Of a DNA stretch of 64,000 nt, positions 55,468-64,000 are shown piece by piece. The notes beneath the pieces are model-generated. The model was not told where the DNA came from. It worked only from the letters and a program-made list of their open reading frames with translations, and ran no database searches. The stretch's first letter is position 1; each line of letters begins with the position of its first letter. This stretch comes from Pontibacter oryzae (GTDB lineage Bacteria > Bacteroidota > Bacteroidia > Cytophagales > Hymenobacteraceae), in the NCBI RefSeq assembly GCF_003576375.1, contig NZ_QWGE01000002.1:248001-312000 (forward strand), written 5' to 3'. The position numbers and the translations under genes were made by a program.

Positions 55468-57133
55468 ATCTTTTTATGGCAACAGCTGTGTTTGCTGGCA
55501 AAAATAGTTTCTTTATAACGGTCTCAACAGCATCAGAGAATGGAAGCAGGACGTGTACTTCCTTGTTCTCTTCCTGCAATAAGAACGCATCAGCTGCTCT
55601 GTGTGCCGTAACGGCTATTTTACCTTTATAGCCCATATGGTACAGCATCCTAATTAGGCTCTGGTTTAGTTGCACATCGGCAATGCTACTGATTACGGCC
55701 TTTGCATGGCTCAAGGGTAACTGCTCTGAGAGCTCCGGATCATCCATGTCTCCGTATTGCGCTGAAATGTCCTCTTTCTGCCAAAACCTTATAAGCTTTG
55801 GGTCAAAATCTACTGCTAACACCTTATAGCCGTGTTTTTTCAATTCCAAGGCGATATTGCTGCCAAACCTGCCTAAGCCAAAAAGTATGATGTCGAAGGG
55901 CGCATCCTGCCTTGCCTGATTTTCTTCTTTCGCGGTAATTTCTCTTTCAAAAATCCCGAGAACAGGGGAGAGCAACGCAAACAATGGGTGAGAGTAAATG
56001 ATCATGTACGTGGACAAACCTATGGTAATGAGGCCGACTAATGTAACCAAGCCAACTGTTTGAGGGCTTATATGGCCTAAGCTCATACCAAGTGAGGCAA
56101 AAATCAGCGAAAACTCGCTTATCTGCGCAACAGTAAGGCCTGCCAGAAAGCTAGTTCGTTTTCTATAGCCCATCAATCCCATAATCACCATAACGATGAG
56201 TGGATTGCCTACGAGTACAAAAAGCGAAAATATAAGGGCAGGCACCACCTGGTCGCCGATGAGTTGCAGATTAAGGTGAAGCCCCAGATGAATAAAGAAG
56301 AAAAGCAGCAGAAAATCGCGGATACTAACCAGGCGGCCACTAATTACATTCCGATACTGCGTGGAGGCCAGCGATACGCCGGCTACAAAAGCGCCAACCT
56401 CACGGCTGAAACCTAGGTACTCGCTGCCTGATGCAACAGCCACGGCCCAAGCAATGGCAAACAGCACAAGCAGTTCCTGAGACCGTGCCAAGTATTGCAC
56501 TAACCGCGGAATCACATAGATCATCAGCAATCCTATGGCTAACAATATGCCTAGTCCTCTGCCCAACATACCCAACATGTTGTACAGCAGCTGTTCGCCA
56601 ATGTTATTATCCAGAGCCTTTAAAAAAATCATCATAAATACCACAACAAGGTCTTGCACAATCAAAAAGCCAATGGCAATCTGTCCGTGCAGCGAGTCTA
56701 TCTCTTTTTTGTCAGAAAGGAGCTTTACAATGATAATGGTGCTGGAAAAAGTAAGCGCAATGGCGATATACAAAGAAACCAATGGAGTATAGCCAAGCGC
56801 AAGGCCTATAACAAAGCCAAAAACCGATGTAAAAACGACCTGTCCCAAACCAGTCATCAGGGCCACTTTACCCATTGAGCGAATTAGGTTCAGGTCAAGT
56901 TTTAAACCTACAACAAATAGAAGTATAGCAATGCCTAGATCTGAAAGGAGCGTTATTTTATCCGTGGATGATACCAGGTTTAGGCCTGTGGGGCCGACAA
57001 GTATACCTAAGGCTATAAATACAACAATAAGTGGCTGACGAAGCACTTGGCCGATAGCGCCCAAAATGGCAGCCAGCATAAGTATGATGGTGAACTCATA
57101 AAAGGCGTTTTGGTTCAGCAGCTCCATAACCAT
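55466..57133 (-). CDS. CPA2 family cation:proton antiporter with TrkA-N domain
   Basis: 555 residues (ATG at 57133; a second ATG at 57127 is possible). About twelve membrane helices (to residue ~390), then a Rossmann TrkA-N domain with FGLGRFGSNIALEL (about 415) and DADDPELSEQL-style loop, here GDMDDPELSEQL. The TrkA-C part is absent or very short, unlike the truncated homologue at the window start. It is translated with the upstream UspA gene (3-nt gap), so the two are a functional pair: K+/H+ or Na+/H+ exchange under nucleotide control by a stress protein. Confidence 0.92.
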   Translation of the reverse strand: MVMELLNQNAFYEFTIILMLAAILGAIGQVLRQPLIVVFIALGILVGPTGLNLVSSTDKITLLSDLGIAILLFVVGLKLDLNLIRSMGKVALMTGLGQVVFTSVFGFVIGLALGYTPLVSLYIAIALTFSSTIIIVKLLSDKKEIDSLHGQIAIGFLIVQDLVVVFMMIFLKALDNNIGEQLLYNMLGMLGRGLGILLAIGLLMIYVIPRLVQYLARSQELLVLFAIAWAVAVASGSEYLGFSREVGAFVAGVSLASTQYRNVISGRLVSIRDFLLLFFFIHLGLHLNLQLIGDQVVPALIFSLFVLVGNPLIVMVIMGLMGYRKRTSFLAGLTVAQISEFSLIFASLGMSLGHISPQTVGLVTLVGLITIGLSTYMIIYSHPLFALLSPVLGIFEREITAKEENQARQDAPFDIILFGLGRFGSNIALELKKHGYKVLAVDFDPKLIRFWQKEDISAQYGDMDDPELSEQLPLSHAKAVISSIADVQLNQSLIRMLYHMGYKGKIAVTAHRAADAFLLQEENKEVHVLLPFSDAVETVIKKLFLPANTAVAIKR

Positions 57134-57136
57134 GCT

Positions 57137-57985
57137 TCATTGCACCTCCTTTATATGCGGTATAACTAACAAGGGCAACCCGGCTTTGCTGGCGGCTCTC
57201 TCTGCAAACTGCTCCGAGGGAGAATTTCCCCAAACTCCACGCTGCATTGGGAGCCAAACAAGCAGTTGAGTGCTAGTCTGTAGCAAGTACCTTTCCAAGT
57301 CCTCACTTTTATTGGCTTTGCGGATGGAGTTTATCTCATAGGGTAAATTGGATATTAAATTTTGGTTATCAGCTATCTGAATATAGTTTGGCTCCATTTC
57401 ATCCTCATCTAACACAAAAACAAAGTATAGCTTGGCACTGTAGGTGTGCGCGATTTTCTCAAGTAGCTTTAGGCCGGGTCTCTCTCCGAATCGCTTTAGC
57501 CGAATAATAACTGAAATTGTAGCGAAGCCATTAAACGTATGGTTTGGAGGGATTATAAGCAGCGGTGCAATGGTATGGCGAATCATATCGCTGGTATTGC
57601 TGCCCATAAAGAATTTCTGAAAACCGCTAACTCCGCTCGAGCCCATTACCACCAGGTTTACAGTAGTGCTATAGCTGAGCTGAAGGACAGCATCTGTTAA
57701 TGGAGCCGGCAGTACTTGCACAGTTTTGAGTACTTCTTTCGGCCTGATGCTCAGTTCTTGATATAGCTTCTGGCACTCCTGTTGCAGCTTTTGCTCCAAA
57801 TGCCAGTGCTCGGACTCATATATGCTGGCGTACACTTCTTGTGGAGAAGTTGCGGGAACAGGCGGTCTTTCCATAGTGTGCAAAAACACTACTTCCGCAT
57901 GATAGCTTCTGGCTAATTGCAACGCAGTATGCATGGCAGCATACGCATTCTCAGAAAAATCGGTAAGCACAAGTATACGTAGCAT
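57137..57985 (-). CDS. universal stress protein, tandem UspA domains
   Basis: 282 residues with two UspA domains (about 1-145 and 150-282). The first has the DFSENAYAAMHTALQLA start and an ATP-binding type GSSGVSGFQKFFMGSNTSDMIRHT motif near residue 115-138. The second is more diverged (TISVIIRLKRFGERP) and ends in LLVIPHIKEV, lacking the G-2x-G-9x-G loop. It is the first gene of the operon with the antiporter. Likely a regulator of transport in response to nucleotide or stress; direct interaction is an inference. Confidence 0.88.
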   Translation of the reverse strand: MLRILVLTDFSENAYAAMHTALQLARSYHAEVVFLHTMERPPVPATSPQEVYASIYESEHWHLEQKLQQECQKLYQELSIRPKEVLKTVQVLPAPLTDAVLQLSYSTTVNLVVMGSSGVSGFQKFFMGSNTSDMIRHTIAPLLIIPPNHTFNGFATISVIIRLKRFGERPGLKLLEKIAHTYSAKLYFVFVLDEDEMEPNYIQIADNQNLISNLPYEINSIRKANKSEDLERYLLQTSTQLLVWLPMQRGVWGNSPSEQFAERAASKAGLPLLVIPHIKEVQ

Positions 57986-58051
57986 GATAAAAGAGTCTTA
58001 CTATCTGTACGCAATAGCTTGAGTATGAAGTTGTAGCGTAGGGGCTTAAAA

Positions 58052-58092
58052 AAACAAGCCGCCTAGCTTTTAGTGGCTGAGGCGGCTTGTTT
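58052..58092 (-). terminator. terminator after leuS
   Basis: 12-bp stem AAACAAGCCGCC (58052-58063) with GGCGGCTTGTTT (58081-58092). In the minus direction it is followed by a T run (complement of AAAAA before it). It ends leuS transcription. Confidence 0.8.
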
Positions 58093-58127
58093 ATAAAGTT
58101 GTTAGTTGGTAAAAAAATGGGGATTCT

Positions 58128-60896
58128 TTATACTACCACATTGATTATTTTGTTCGGCACGATAATGATTTTCTTGGGAGATTTTCCTTCGAAAAATTTA
58201 GTTACCTGCTCCTCGGCAAGTACGGCCTTTTCAATCTCCTCGCGCGGCACATCCAACGCAAATGTTAGCTTGGCCCGCATTTTTCCGTTTACAGATACCG
58301 GGTACTCAAACGTGTTCTCCACCAGGTACTTTTCCTCAAACTTAGGAAAAGTAGCGTAGCTGATGCTTTCCTGATGACCCAATTGCTGCCAAAGTTCTTC
58401 GGTAATGTGTGGCGCGTATGGCGACAGTATTACCGTAAGCGGCTCTAGGATAGCGCGTTTGTAGCACTTCAGTTGGCTCAGCTCATTCACGCAGATCATA
58501 AAGGTAGAAACGGAGGTGTTGAACGAGAAACGCTCAATATCTTCCTCCACCTTCCTGATCGTTTTGTGCAACGACTTCAGTTCTTCGGCTGTTGGAGCCT
58601 CGTCGGTTACCTGCAGGTTGCCGTCCTTGTCGAAGAACAGCTTCCAGTACTTCTTCAGGAACTTGTGGACACCGTCCATGCCGTTGGTGTTCCAGGGCTT
58701 AAACTGCTCCAGCGGGCCCAGGAACATTTCATACATGCGCAGCGTGTCAGCTCCCTGGCGCTCCACAATGTCGTCGGGATTAACCACGTTATACTTGGAT
58801 TTCGACATCTTCTCGATCTCTACGCCGCAGATGTATTTGCCATCCTCAAGTATAAACTCGGCGTCAGTATTCTCCGGTCGCCAGTTCTTGAAGGCTTCCA
58901 GATCCAGCACGTCATTGTCTACGATGTTTACGTCTACGTGCAGCTGTGATGTCTCGTACTGGTCTTTCAGGCCAAAGGAAACATACTTGTTGGTGCCGTT
59001 GATGCGGTACACAAAGTTAGAACGTCCCTGGATCATGCCCTGGTTGATGAGCTTTTTAAACGGTTCCTGCTCCACCACAAGCCCTAAGTCGAACATGAAC
59101 TTGTTCCAGAAGCGGGAATAGAGTAGGTGGCCGGTAGCGTGCTCAGAGCCACCGATGTATAGATCTACGTTGCGCCAGTATTTTACGATGTCCTCGTCGG
59201 CGAACGCGCTGTCGTTTTGCGGGTCCATGTAGCGGTACCAGTACCAGCTGCTGCCGGCCCAGCCCGGCATGGTGCTTAGCTCATACTCATGCTCATTTTC
59301 ATACTTCCAGTCCACGGCGCGGCCCAATGGCGGCTCGCCGGTTTCGGTTGGCAGGTACTGGTCAATCTTAGGCAGCTCCAGCGGTAGCTCTTCTTCTTTG
59401 ATCAGGTGCGGCACGCCATCCTTGAAGTATACCGGCACGGGCTCGCCCCAGTAGCGCTGGCGGCTGAACACGGCATCGCGCATGCGGAATTGCGTGCGGC
59501 CTTTGCCCACGCCAAGTTCCTCGGCTTTGGCAATACCTGCTTTGATAGCTTCTTTAACCTCCAGCCCGTTCAGGAAACCGGAGTTAATGATCTTACCTTC
59601 TTTGCCTGCATAGGCTTCTTCCTCGATGTTACCGCCTTCCACCACTTGCTTTATCGGCAGGTTAAAGTGCTTGGCAAAAGCATAATCGCGGCTATCATGG
59701 CCCGGCACAGCCATAACGGCACCTGTACCGTAGCCAGCCAGTACGTAATCCGCAATCCATATCTGTACCTTGTCACCTGAGATCGGGTTGATAGCATAAG
59801 CGCCGGTAAACACGCCGCTCACGGTTTTTACGTCGGTCATGCGCTCGCGCTCCGAACGGTTTTTGGCCACGGTAACGTAAGCATCCACGGCTTCGCGTTG
59901 CTCCTGCGTCGTAATCTGTGCTACCAACTCGTGCTCTGGAGCCAGCACCACAAACGATGCCCCGAAAATCGTATCGATACGGGTGGTAAATACTTTGATC
60001 TTATCGTCAGCGCCTTCTACGATAAAGTCAAGCTCGGCACCCACGGACTTTCCGATCCAGTTGCGTTGCATTTCCTTGATCGGTTCTGGCCAGTCGATAT
60101 CCTCCAAACCTTGTAGTAAACGCTCGGCATAAGCTGTGATGCGCATCATCCACTGGCGCATTTTCTTGCGTTCAACAGGGTAGCCGCCGCGCTCCGATAC
60201 GCCGCCCACTACCTCGTCGTTGGCAAGTACTGTTCCCATGGCAGGGCACCAGTTTACCACGGCCTCGGCCACATAGGTCAGTCTATACTTTAGCAACACT
60301 TCCGACTGCTGCTGCTCGTTCATGGCTTGCCACTCAGCGGCTGTAAAGGCTGGCGTTTCCTCATCACAGGCAGCATTTACCTGGGCATTTCCGTTTTGCT
60401 CAAACTCCTCGATCAGGGATGCAATCGGTTCTGCCTTATCCGAAGTATAATTATAGTAGCTGTTAAACAGCTGCATGAAGATCCACTGGGTCCATTTGTA
60501 ATAATTTGGCTCAGAGGTGCGGATCTCGCGCTCCCAGTCAAAAGAGAAGCCGATATTCTTCAGCTGCTCCACATAGCGCTTAATGTTCTGCTCGGTGGTA
60601 ATTGCCGGGTGCTGACCTGTTTGGATGGCGTACTGTTCTGCTGGCAAACCGAAAGCGTCGAAGCCCATGGGGTGCAGCACGTTAAAGCCTTTCAGGCGCT
60701 TGTAGCGGCTCACAATGTCAGAGGCGATATAACCAAGCGGGTGACCCACATGCAGTCCGGCGCCGGATGGGTACGGGAACATATCCAGGGCGTAATACTT
60801 TGGTTTATCACTGGTTGCGGTGGCTTTAAATGTCTGGTTTTCTTCCCAGTACTGCTGCCACTTTTTCTCTATCTGCTTAAAATTATACTCTGACAT
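58128..60896 (-). CDS. leuS: leucyl-tRNA synthetase
   Basis: 922 residues. Class-I synthetase: HIGH motif as HVGHPLGY (about residue 48), the editing (CP1) domain in the middle with [23 protein letters not shown] as [17 protein letters not shown] near residue 690, and the C-terminal anticodon and Leu-specific domain. An insertion of about 80 residues between the zinc-less region and the KMSKS block ([21 protein letters not shown]) is present, typical of Bacteroidota LeuS. Starts with [19 protein letters not shown]. It is single, with a 267-nt upstream region and terminator downstream. Confidence 0.98.
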   Translation of the reverse strand: MSEYNFKQIEKKWQQYWEENQTFKATATSDKPKYYALDMFPYPSGAGLHVGHPLGYIASDIVSRYKRLKGFNVLHPMGFDAFGLPAEQYAIQTGQHPAITTEQNIKRYVEQLKNIGFSFDWEREIRTSEPNYYKWTQWIFMQLFNSYYNYTSDKAEPIASLIEEFEQNGNAQVNAACDEETPAFTAAEWQAMNEQQQSEVLLKYRLTYVAEAVVNWCPAMGTVLANDEVVGGVSERGGYPVERKKMRQWMMRITAYAERLLQGLEDIDWPEPIKEMQRNWIGKSVGAELDFIVEGADDKIKVFTTRIDTIFGASFVVLAPEHELVAQITTQEQREAVDAYVTVAKNRSERERMTDVKTVSGVFTGAYAINPISGDKVQIWIADYVLAGYGTGAVMAVPGHDSRDYAFAKHFNLPIKQVVEGGNIEEEAYAGKEGKIINSGFLNGLEVKEAIKAGIAKAEELGVGKGRTQFRMRDAVFSRQRYWGEPVPVYFKDGVPHLIKEEELPLELPKIDQYLPTETGEPPLGRAVDWKYENEHEYELSTMPGWAGSSWYWYRYMDPQNDSAFADEDIVKYWRNVDLYIGGSEHATGHLLYSRFWNKFMFDLGLVVEQEPFKKLINQGMIQGRSNFVYRINGTNKYVSFGLKDQYETSQLHVDVNIVDNDVLDLEAFKNWRPENTDAEFILEDGKYICGVEIEKMSKSKYNVVNPDDIVERQGADTLRMYEMFLGPLEQFKPWNTNGMDGVHKFLKKYWKLFFDKDGNLQVTDEAPTAEELKSLHKTIRKVEEDIERFSFNTSVSTFMICVNELSQLKCYKRAILEPLTVILSPYAPHITEELWQQLGHQESISYATFPKFEEKYLVENTFEYPVSVNGKMRAKLTFALDVPREEIEKAVLAEEQVTKFFEGKSPKKIIIVPNKIINVVV

Positions 60897-61163
60897 GCTC
60901 TATAAATCTGTTCGCTTACTTCTGGTTGAACTGCTAAGATAATTGTTAATTGTGAATTGTGGGATTGTTGGCAGGCTAAATTGTTTAATTGCTACCTAGT
61001 TGATTGGCTAAGAACGTAAGATAATAGGAAGAGGCAACACGAGGGGTCGATACCGGATTCAGGTTTGGTATAAGGTTACCTAATGGTGATATCATCTAGC
61101 GTGCACCTCTTGAATTAGCAATTAACAATGCAGTAATTTATCAATAAAACCTACCTTTGCGCC

Positions 61164-61835
61164 ATGGAACAGAAGAAACACGACCTACTCGATATAATCC
61201 ATCTGATTTATGTGATGGACCCGATGTGCTCCTGGTGTTATGCTTTTGCCCCGGTGGTAAAGCAACTGGTAGCCGAGCAGAAAGATAAGATGCAGTTTAA
61301 GCTGGTAATGGGCGGCCTGCGCCCGGGTACCGAACGGCCACTGGAAGACCAAATGAAAGCCAGTATCCGGCACCACTGGCAGGACGTGGAGAAAATAACC
61401 GGACAGCCGTTTGATTATACTTTCTTTGACCGTGACGGCTTTATATATGATACCGAGCCTGGCTGCCGCGCTGTAGTAAGTATGCGTTACCTGAAACCTG
61501 AAGCTGAGCTAGAGATGGCAGAGGCAGTGCAACAGGCATTTTATGCCAATAATACCGATGTTACCAAGCCGGAGGTGCTGGCTAGCATTGCCACGCAGTT
61601 TGGGGTAACGGAAGATGCTTTTCTGGAGAAGTATAATTCCGACGACATGAAGGAGAAAACACAGCAGGACTTCACAATCGCAAAGCACTTGCAGGCTACG
61701 GCCTTCCCGAGTTTATATATCCTGAATGGTACAAACATACACCTGATTAGCCGCGGTTACCGCCCTTACGATGGCATGAAAGCACACTTAGACCGCGTGC
61801 TGCAGCAACTCTCCCCAGACCAAAACCCTTTATAA
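61164..61835 (+). CDS. DsbA family (FrnE-like) oxidoreductase
   Basis: 223 residues without a signal peptide, so cytoplasmic. The CxxC active site is CSWC (Cys22, Cys25) in DPMCSWCYAFAP, the form found in FrnE/2-hydroxychromene isomerase-like DsbA relatives. A typical cis-Pro region is TAFPSLYIL near residue 188. Unlike periplasmic DsbA, these proteins act as thiol oxidoreductases in the cytosol under oxidative stress. A TACCTTTG element ends 4 nt before the ATG, suggesting a leaderless or near-leaderless transcript. Confidence 0.88.
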   Translation: MEQKKHDLLDIIHLIYVMDPMCSWCYAFAPVVKQLVAEQKDKMQFKLVMGGLRPGTERPLEDQMKASIRHHWQDVEKITGQPFDYTFFDRDGFIYDTEPGCRAVVSMRYLKPEAELEMAEAVQQAFYANNTDVTKPEVLASIATQFGVTEDAFLEKYNSDDMKEKTQQDFTIAKHLQATAFPSLYILNGTNIHLISRGYRPYDGMKAHLDRVLQQLSPDQNPL

Positions 61836-61876
61836 GATTTGCCAAGTATAAGGAAGCAACCTGCTAATTTATACTT

Positions 61877-62602
61877 ATGAAGCGCCACCGGGAGCCTTTT
61901 GGTTTTTGCCAGATCACTAAAAAGCATTTGCCGCTGCATTTGCTGGTGCCCGGTAAGGCCATTCGCCAGAAGGTAGTAGACCTGATCAAAGTTGATTTTC
62001 CGGATTTTGACCTGGAGAAGTATGTGGCCCTGGATGTGCTGGCTAAATACCGCAGGTTATACCTGGAGCAGCTGCTGCGGCAGGAACTCGGCGAGCTAAC
62101 GGAGCTGGAAGAGGAGGTGGTGAAAAGTATAAACCAGCAGGAATTGCTCTCCAGCAACGTGGAGGAGGAGCTGGAAGAAGACATTAGCCTAGGCAACCGC
62201 ATGGCCGACCACATAGCCAGCTTTGGTGGCAGCTGGACCTTTATAAGCATCTTTTTCTCTTTCCTGATGATCTGGATCGTAATTAACGTGTTTTGGCTGG
62301 CATCGCGGCCCTTCGACCCATACCCGTTTATACTTCTGAATTTGATATTATCTTGCCTAGCCGCTATTCAGGCACCTATTATCATGATGAGCCAGAACCG
62401 GCAGGAGACCAAAGACCGGCTGCGCTCTGAGCACGATTACAAAATCAACCTGAAAGCTGAGCTGGAGATAAGGCTGCTGCACGAAAAGCTCGACCACCTG
62501 CTTATGCACCAGAATCAGCATTTAGTGGAAATACAGCAAATGCAACTTGACCTGCTGGAGGATATTATGCAGCAGGTCAAGGCCAAGAAAAACCATTCCT
62601 GA
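61877..62602 (+). CDS. DUF1003 domain-containing membrane protein
   Basis: 241 residues. The DUF1003 core is in the second half: ADHIASFGGSWTFISIFFSFLMIWIVIN (helix 1, about 120-140) and PYPFILLNLILSCLAAIQAPIIMMSQNRQ (helix 2, about 150-175), followed by a coiled-coil tail of about 60 residues. The N-terminal 100 residues are helical and charged with no known domain. DUF1003 proteins are inner-membrane proteins of unknown function, some linked to cyclic-nucleotide or stress contexts. Co-directional with the DsbA-like gene, 41 nt after it. Confidence 0.85.
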   Translation: MKRHREPFGFCQITKKHLPLHLLVPGKAIRQKVVDLIKVDFPDFDLEKYVALDVLAKYRRLYLEQLLRQELGELTELEEEVVKSINQQELLSSNVEEELEEDISLGNRMADHIASFGGSWTFISIFFSFLMIWIVINVFWLASRPFDPYPFILLNLILSCLAAIQAPIIMMSQNRQETKDRLRSEHDYKINLKAELEIRLLHEKLDHLLMHQNQHLVEIQQMQLDLLEDIMQQVKAKKNHS

Positions 62603-62618
62603 GAAGCTGTAGTTCAGG

Positions 62619-63344
62619 TTAAAGTATACTAGCCGTTGGGTCAGCACCGTTCCAGGTGCCTTCGCTGGCCACAGGCTTAAAACGGGCAAAGAGCTCTTCG
62701 CTGTACCAGTTCTCTGATCGGGTGCGCCGCATTACCTCCTGGTGCAAGGGGCTTTTATACGCAAAATTTTTCATCGCCTCCACTGACTCCCAAACGCTAA
62801 ATGTTGCCTGCCTAATAAACGGCAACTCACCAAGGCCAATAGAGCATATCAGACCCTCAGCATTTTCCAGCGCCTTGCTCGTGCTGGGCACAAAACGCCA
62901 AAAGCCAGGCAAAGCACGCCAGTTTATACTTGCACGCGTTAGCACCGCAATGGGGCCGGAAGTATGCTTTTCAGGTAAGGTTGGGTTAAATGGCTCTTGC
63001 CCATCCCATTGCCCATGTTGCTGGTAAGGGTATAGTTTGATCGTCCAGGTTTCGTGGGTGTGTTGCCGGTATTCCTGCATGAGGGCGGAGTTTTGCAGAA
63101 AAGCATCGGCGTCAGCTTCTGTTTGCCAGGTGCACATGAGGCCGTAGCGCATAAAGTTCGGTTTTATACTAAAGCCTTTGCCGTGTCCGCTGCCCAAAAG
63201 CTTAAAGAACAACAAACCGGGTACTTTCTCTAGCTTAGGCCCTGAAGTACCCATCTGTGCCAGTCCCCAGCGCCAATGCCCCTTGCGTATGCCAAATAGG
63301 GTAAGGGTAGTTAATCGGGGAGAGGTAGATGCTAGTGGTGGCAT
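62619..63344 (-). CDS. spheroidene monooxygenase-like (CrtA family) protein
   Basis: 241 residues from the ATG at 63344 (six more in-frame residues are possible upstream). The two-half ferredoxin-like layout and the blocks LTLFGIRKGHWRWGLAQMG, KLEKVPGLLFFKLLGSGHGKGF and ATFSVWESVEAMKNFAYKSPLHQEVM resemble the CrtA family, named after spheroidene monooxygenase of purple bacteria. In Bacteroidota the same fold occurs far from photosynthesis genes and its substrate is unknown. No other carotenoid gene is in the window. It is transcribed alone. Confidence 0.75.
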   Translation of the reverse strand: MPPLASTSPRLTTLTLFGIRKGHWRWGLAQMGTSGPKLEKVPGLLFFKLLGSGHGKGFSIKPNFMRYGLMCTWQTEADADAFLQNSALMQEYRQHTHETWTIKLYPYQQHGQWDGQEPFNPTLPEKHTSGPIAVLTRASINWRALPGFWRFVPSTSKALENAEGLICSIGLGELPFIRQATFSVWESVEAMKNFAYKSPLHQEVMRRTRSENWYSEELFARFKPVASEGTWNGADPTASIL

Positions 63345-63381
63345 TGGATACGCTGAAATCAAAGATTTATGTAGGTTAAAC

Positions 63382-63424
63382 GCAAAGCAGGAGGCGCTTC
63401 AACAAGAAGCGCCTCCTGCTTTGC
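63382..63424. terminator. bidirectional 19-bp hairpin
   Basis: Perfect 19-bp stem GCAAAGCAGGAGGCGCTTC (63382-63400) with its complement (63406-63424) and a 5-nt loop. It lies between the start of the CrtA-like gene and the 3' end of the PNPOx-like gene, so on the minus strand it terminates the latter. Confidence 0.85.
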
Positions 63425-63453
63425 AATTACAGTAAAATAATTTAAGCCTGATA

Positions 63454-63954
63454 CTACAGGTTGATTTTCTTGTTTTCGCCGCCCTCGGCAGGCTCTCCGG
63501 TTATAGCGGCCTTCACCATACCGTATAAAACAACCATGGTATTATTCGGTGTATCCCAGTACTCCGCTTTCTGAATTGTAACCTTTATCAGGCCGATATT
63601 TTTATCCTCTTTGCCATCCGGGAACCATGCTTTCATATCAGAGCTCCAAAGCTCGTTAATTTTGTGCTGGTCACGAACTACCTGAGCCTTACCCGAAATA
63701 GAAACGTAAAGGTTGTCGTCTGGGTCGGCATAGCTTAGGTTTACATGGGAGTCGTGCTGAATCTCGTGCGTTTTACCTGACTCGTAGCCAGTAAAGAACC
63801 ACAGTTCGCCGTCGGGTTTGCTTTGCTGCGTTTTCATGGGGCGGCTGCGCAAGGTGCCATCGTCATCTACGGTGGTCATCATGGCAATCTTAACATCTTT
63901 GATTTTATGTATCAGCTTCTCTAAGTTCTCCTGTGTAGTTGGGTTATTGTTCAT
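63454..63954 (-). CDS. pyridoxamine 5'-phosphate oxidase-fold (general stress protein 26-like)
   Basis: 166 residues from the ATG at 63954 (MNNNPTTQENLEKLIHKI). Core blocks: IKDVKIAMMTTVDDDGTLRSRPM, LWFFTGYESGKTHEI, HVNLSYADPDDNLYVSISGKAQVV. This is the short PNPOx-like FMN-binding fold called general stress protein 26 (COG3871). Such proteins bind flavin rather than oxidise pyridoxamine. The C-terminal tail EGGENKKINL is typical. Upstream sequence continues beyond the window's final bases. Confidence 0.88.
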   Translation of the reverse strand: MNNNPTTQENLEKLIHKIKDVKIAMMTTVDDDGTLRSRPMKTQQSKPDGELWFFTGYESGKTHEIQHDSHVNLSYADPDDNLYVSISGKAQVVRDQHKINELWSSDMKAWFPDGKEDKNIGLIKVTIQKAEYWDTPNNTMVVLYGMVKAAITGEPAEGGENKKINL

Positions 63955-64000
63955 AGCTTTATATCTTGTTTGTGTTAGATTACGGGCCTGCATGGCTTAG

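Overview
The window looks like a chromosomal segment of an aerobic Bacteroidota bacterium, most likely a member of the Cytophagales/Hymenobacteraceae (Pontibacter-like). This is an inference from the gene set and signals. There is a type III glutamine synthetase, a long IspG with the extra central domain, a Bacteroidota putative porin, a DUF6728-like small protein, promoters of the TTG-N19..23-TAnnTTTG type, few clear Shine-Dalgarno sequences, and a moderate GC content. No insertion sequence, prophage, CRISPR array or rRNA operon is visible.

Layout. 1-4005: a truncated CPA2 cation/proton antiporter, an HD phosphohydrolase, a conserved unknown and a DUF481-type outer-membrane protein. 4139-9449: an exopolysaccharide module (Wza-like export lipoprotein, Wzc-like tyrosine autokinase, GDP-fucose synthase, GDP-mannose dehydratase) closed by a terminator. 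9577-9782: two identical tRNA-Asp genes with a very good Bacteroidota promoter. 10009-14075: accA, a metallo-hydrolase, a patatin phospholipase, an outer-membrane barrel and an acyltransferase. 14153-21494: smc, a small membrane protein, a DUF4159 protein with rsmE, and ATP-type pckA. 22204-24422: a POT peptide transporter and a lipoprotein. 24512-31955, all on the minus strand: miaB, a sigma-54 activator without a sensor domain, lptE, an acidic TPR-like protein, secG, groES and groEL. 32152-36809, minus: a nif3 / zinc-ribbon / TPR / pabB run. 36881-40643: lpxK, a putative porin and miaE. 40726-47812: a secreted GATase-like protein, an FtsX/MacB-type permease, a Skp/OmpH lipoprotein, mtaB and an LTA-synthase-like membrane sulfatase. 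48080-54606: glutamine synthetase III, ispG, an AT-rich acyltransferase that looks recently acquired, a DUF6728-like peptide and a YjbR protein. 54887-64000: a MarR regulator, a second CPA2 antiporter with a tandem UspA, leuS, a FrnE-like oxidoreductase, a DUF1003 protein, a CrtA-like monooxygenase and a PNPOx-fold protein.

Most of the window is core metabolism and envelope biogenesis. Envelope work is a recurring theme: LptE, LpxK, Skp, putative porin, Wza/Wzc and GDP-fucose. tRNA A37 modification is another: MiaB, MiaE and MtaB all lie within 15 kb.

The most unusual signal is not a gene. The heptamer AAGTATA (or TATACTT) occurs about ninety times by my hand count, roughly ten times the uniform expectation, on both strands, in genes and between genes and in several reading frames. 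It seems to be absent from the groESL and glutamine synthetase genes. The related hexamer also caps two perfect 29-bp hairpin terminators of similar sequence. Other points worth a look are a GC-rich structured element ending in a terminator at 43530-43657, a heptad-repeat palindrome at 40645-40723, and a sigma-54-like promoter with four TGTCA boxes upstream of groESL.
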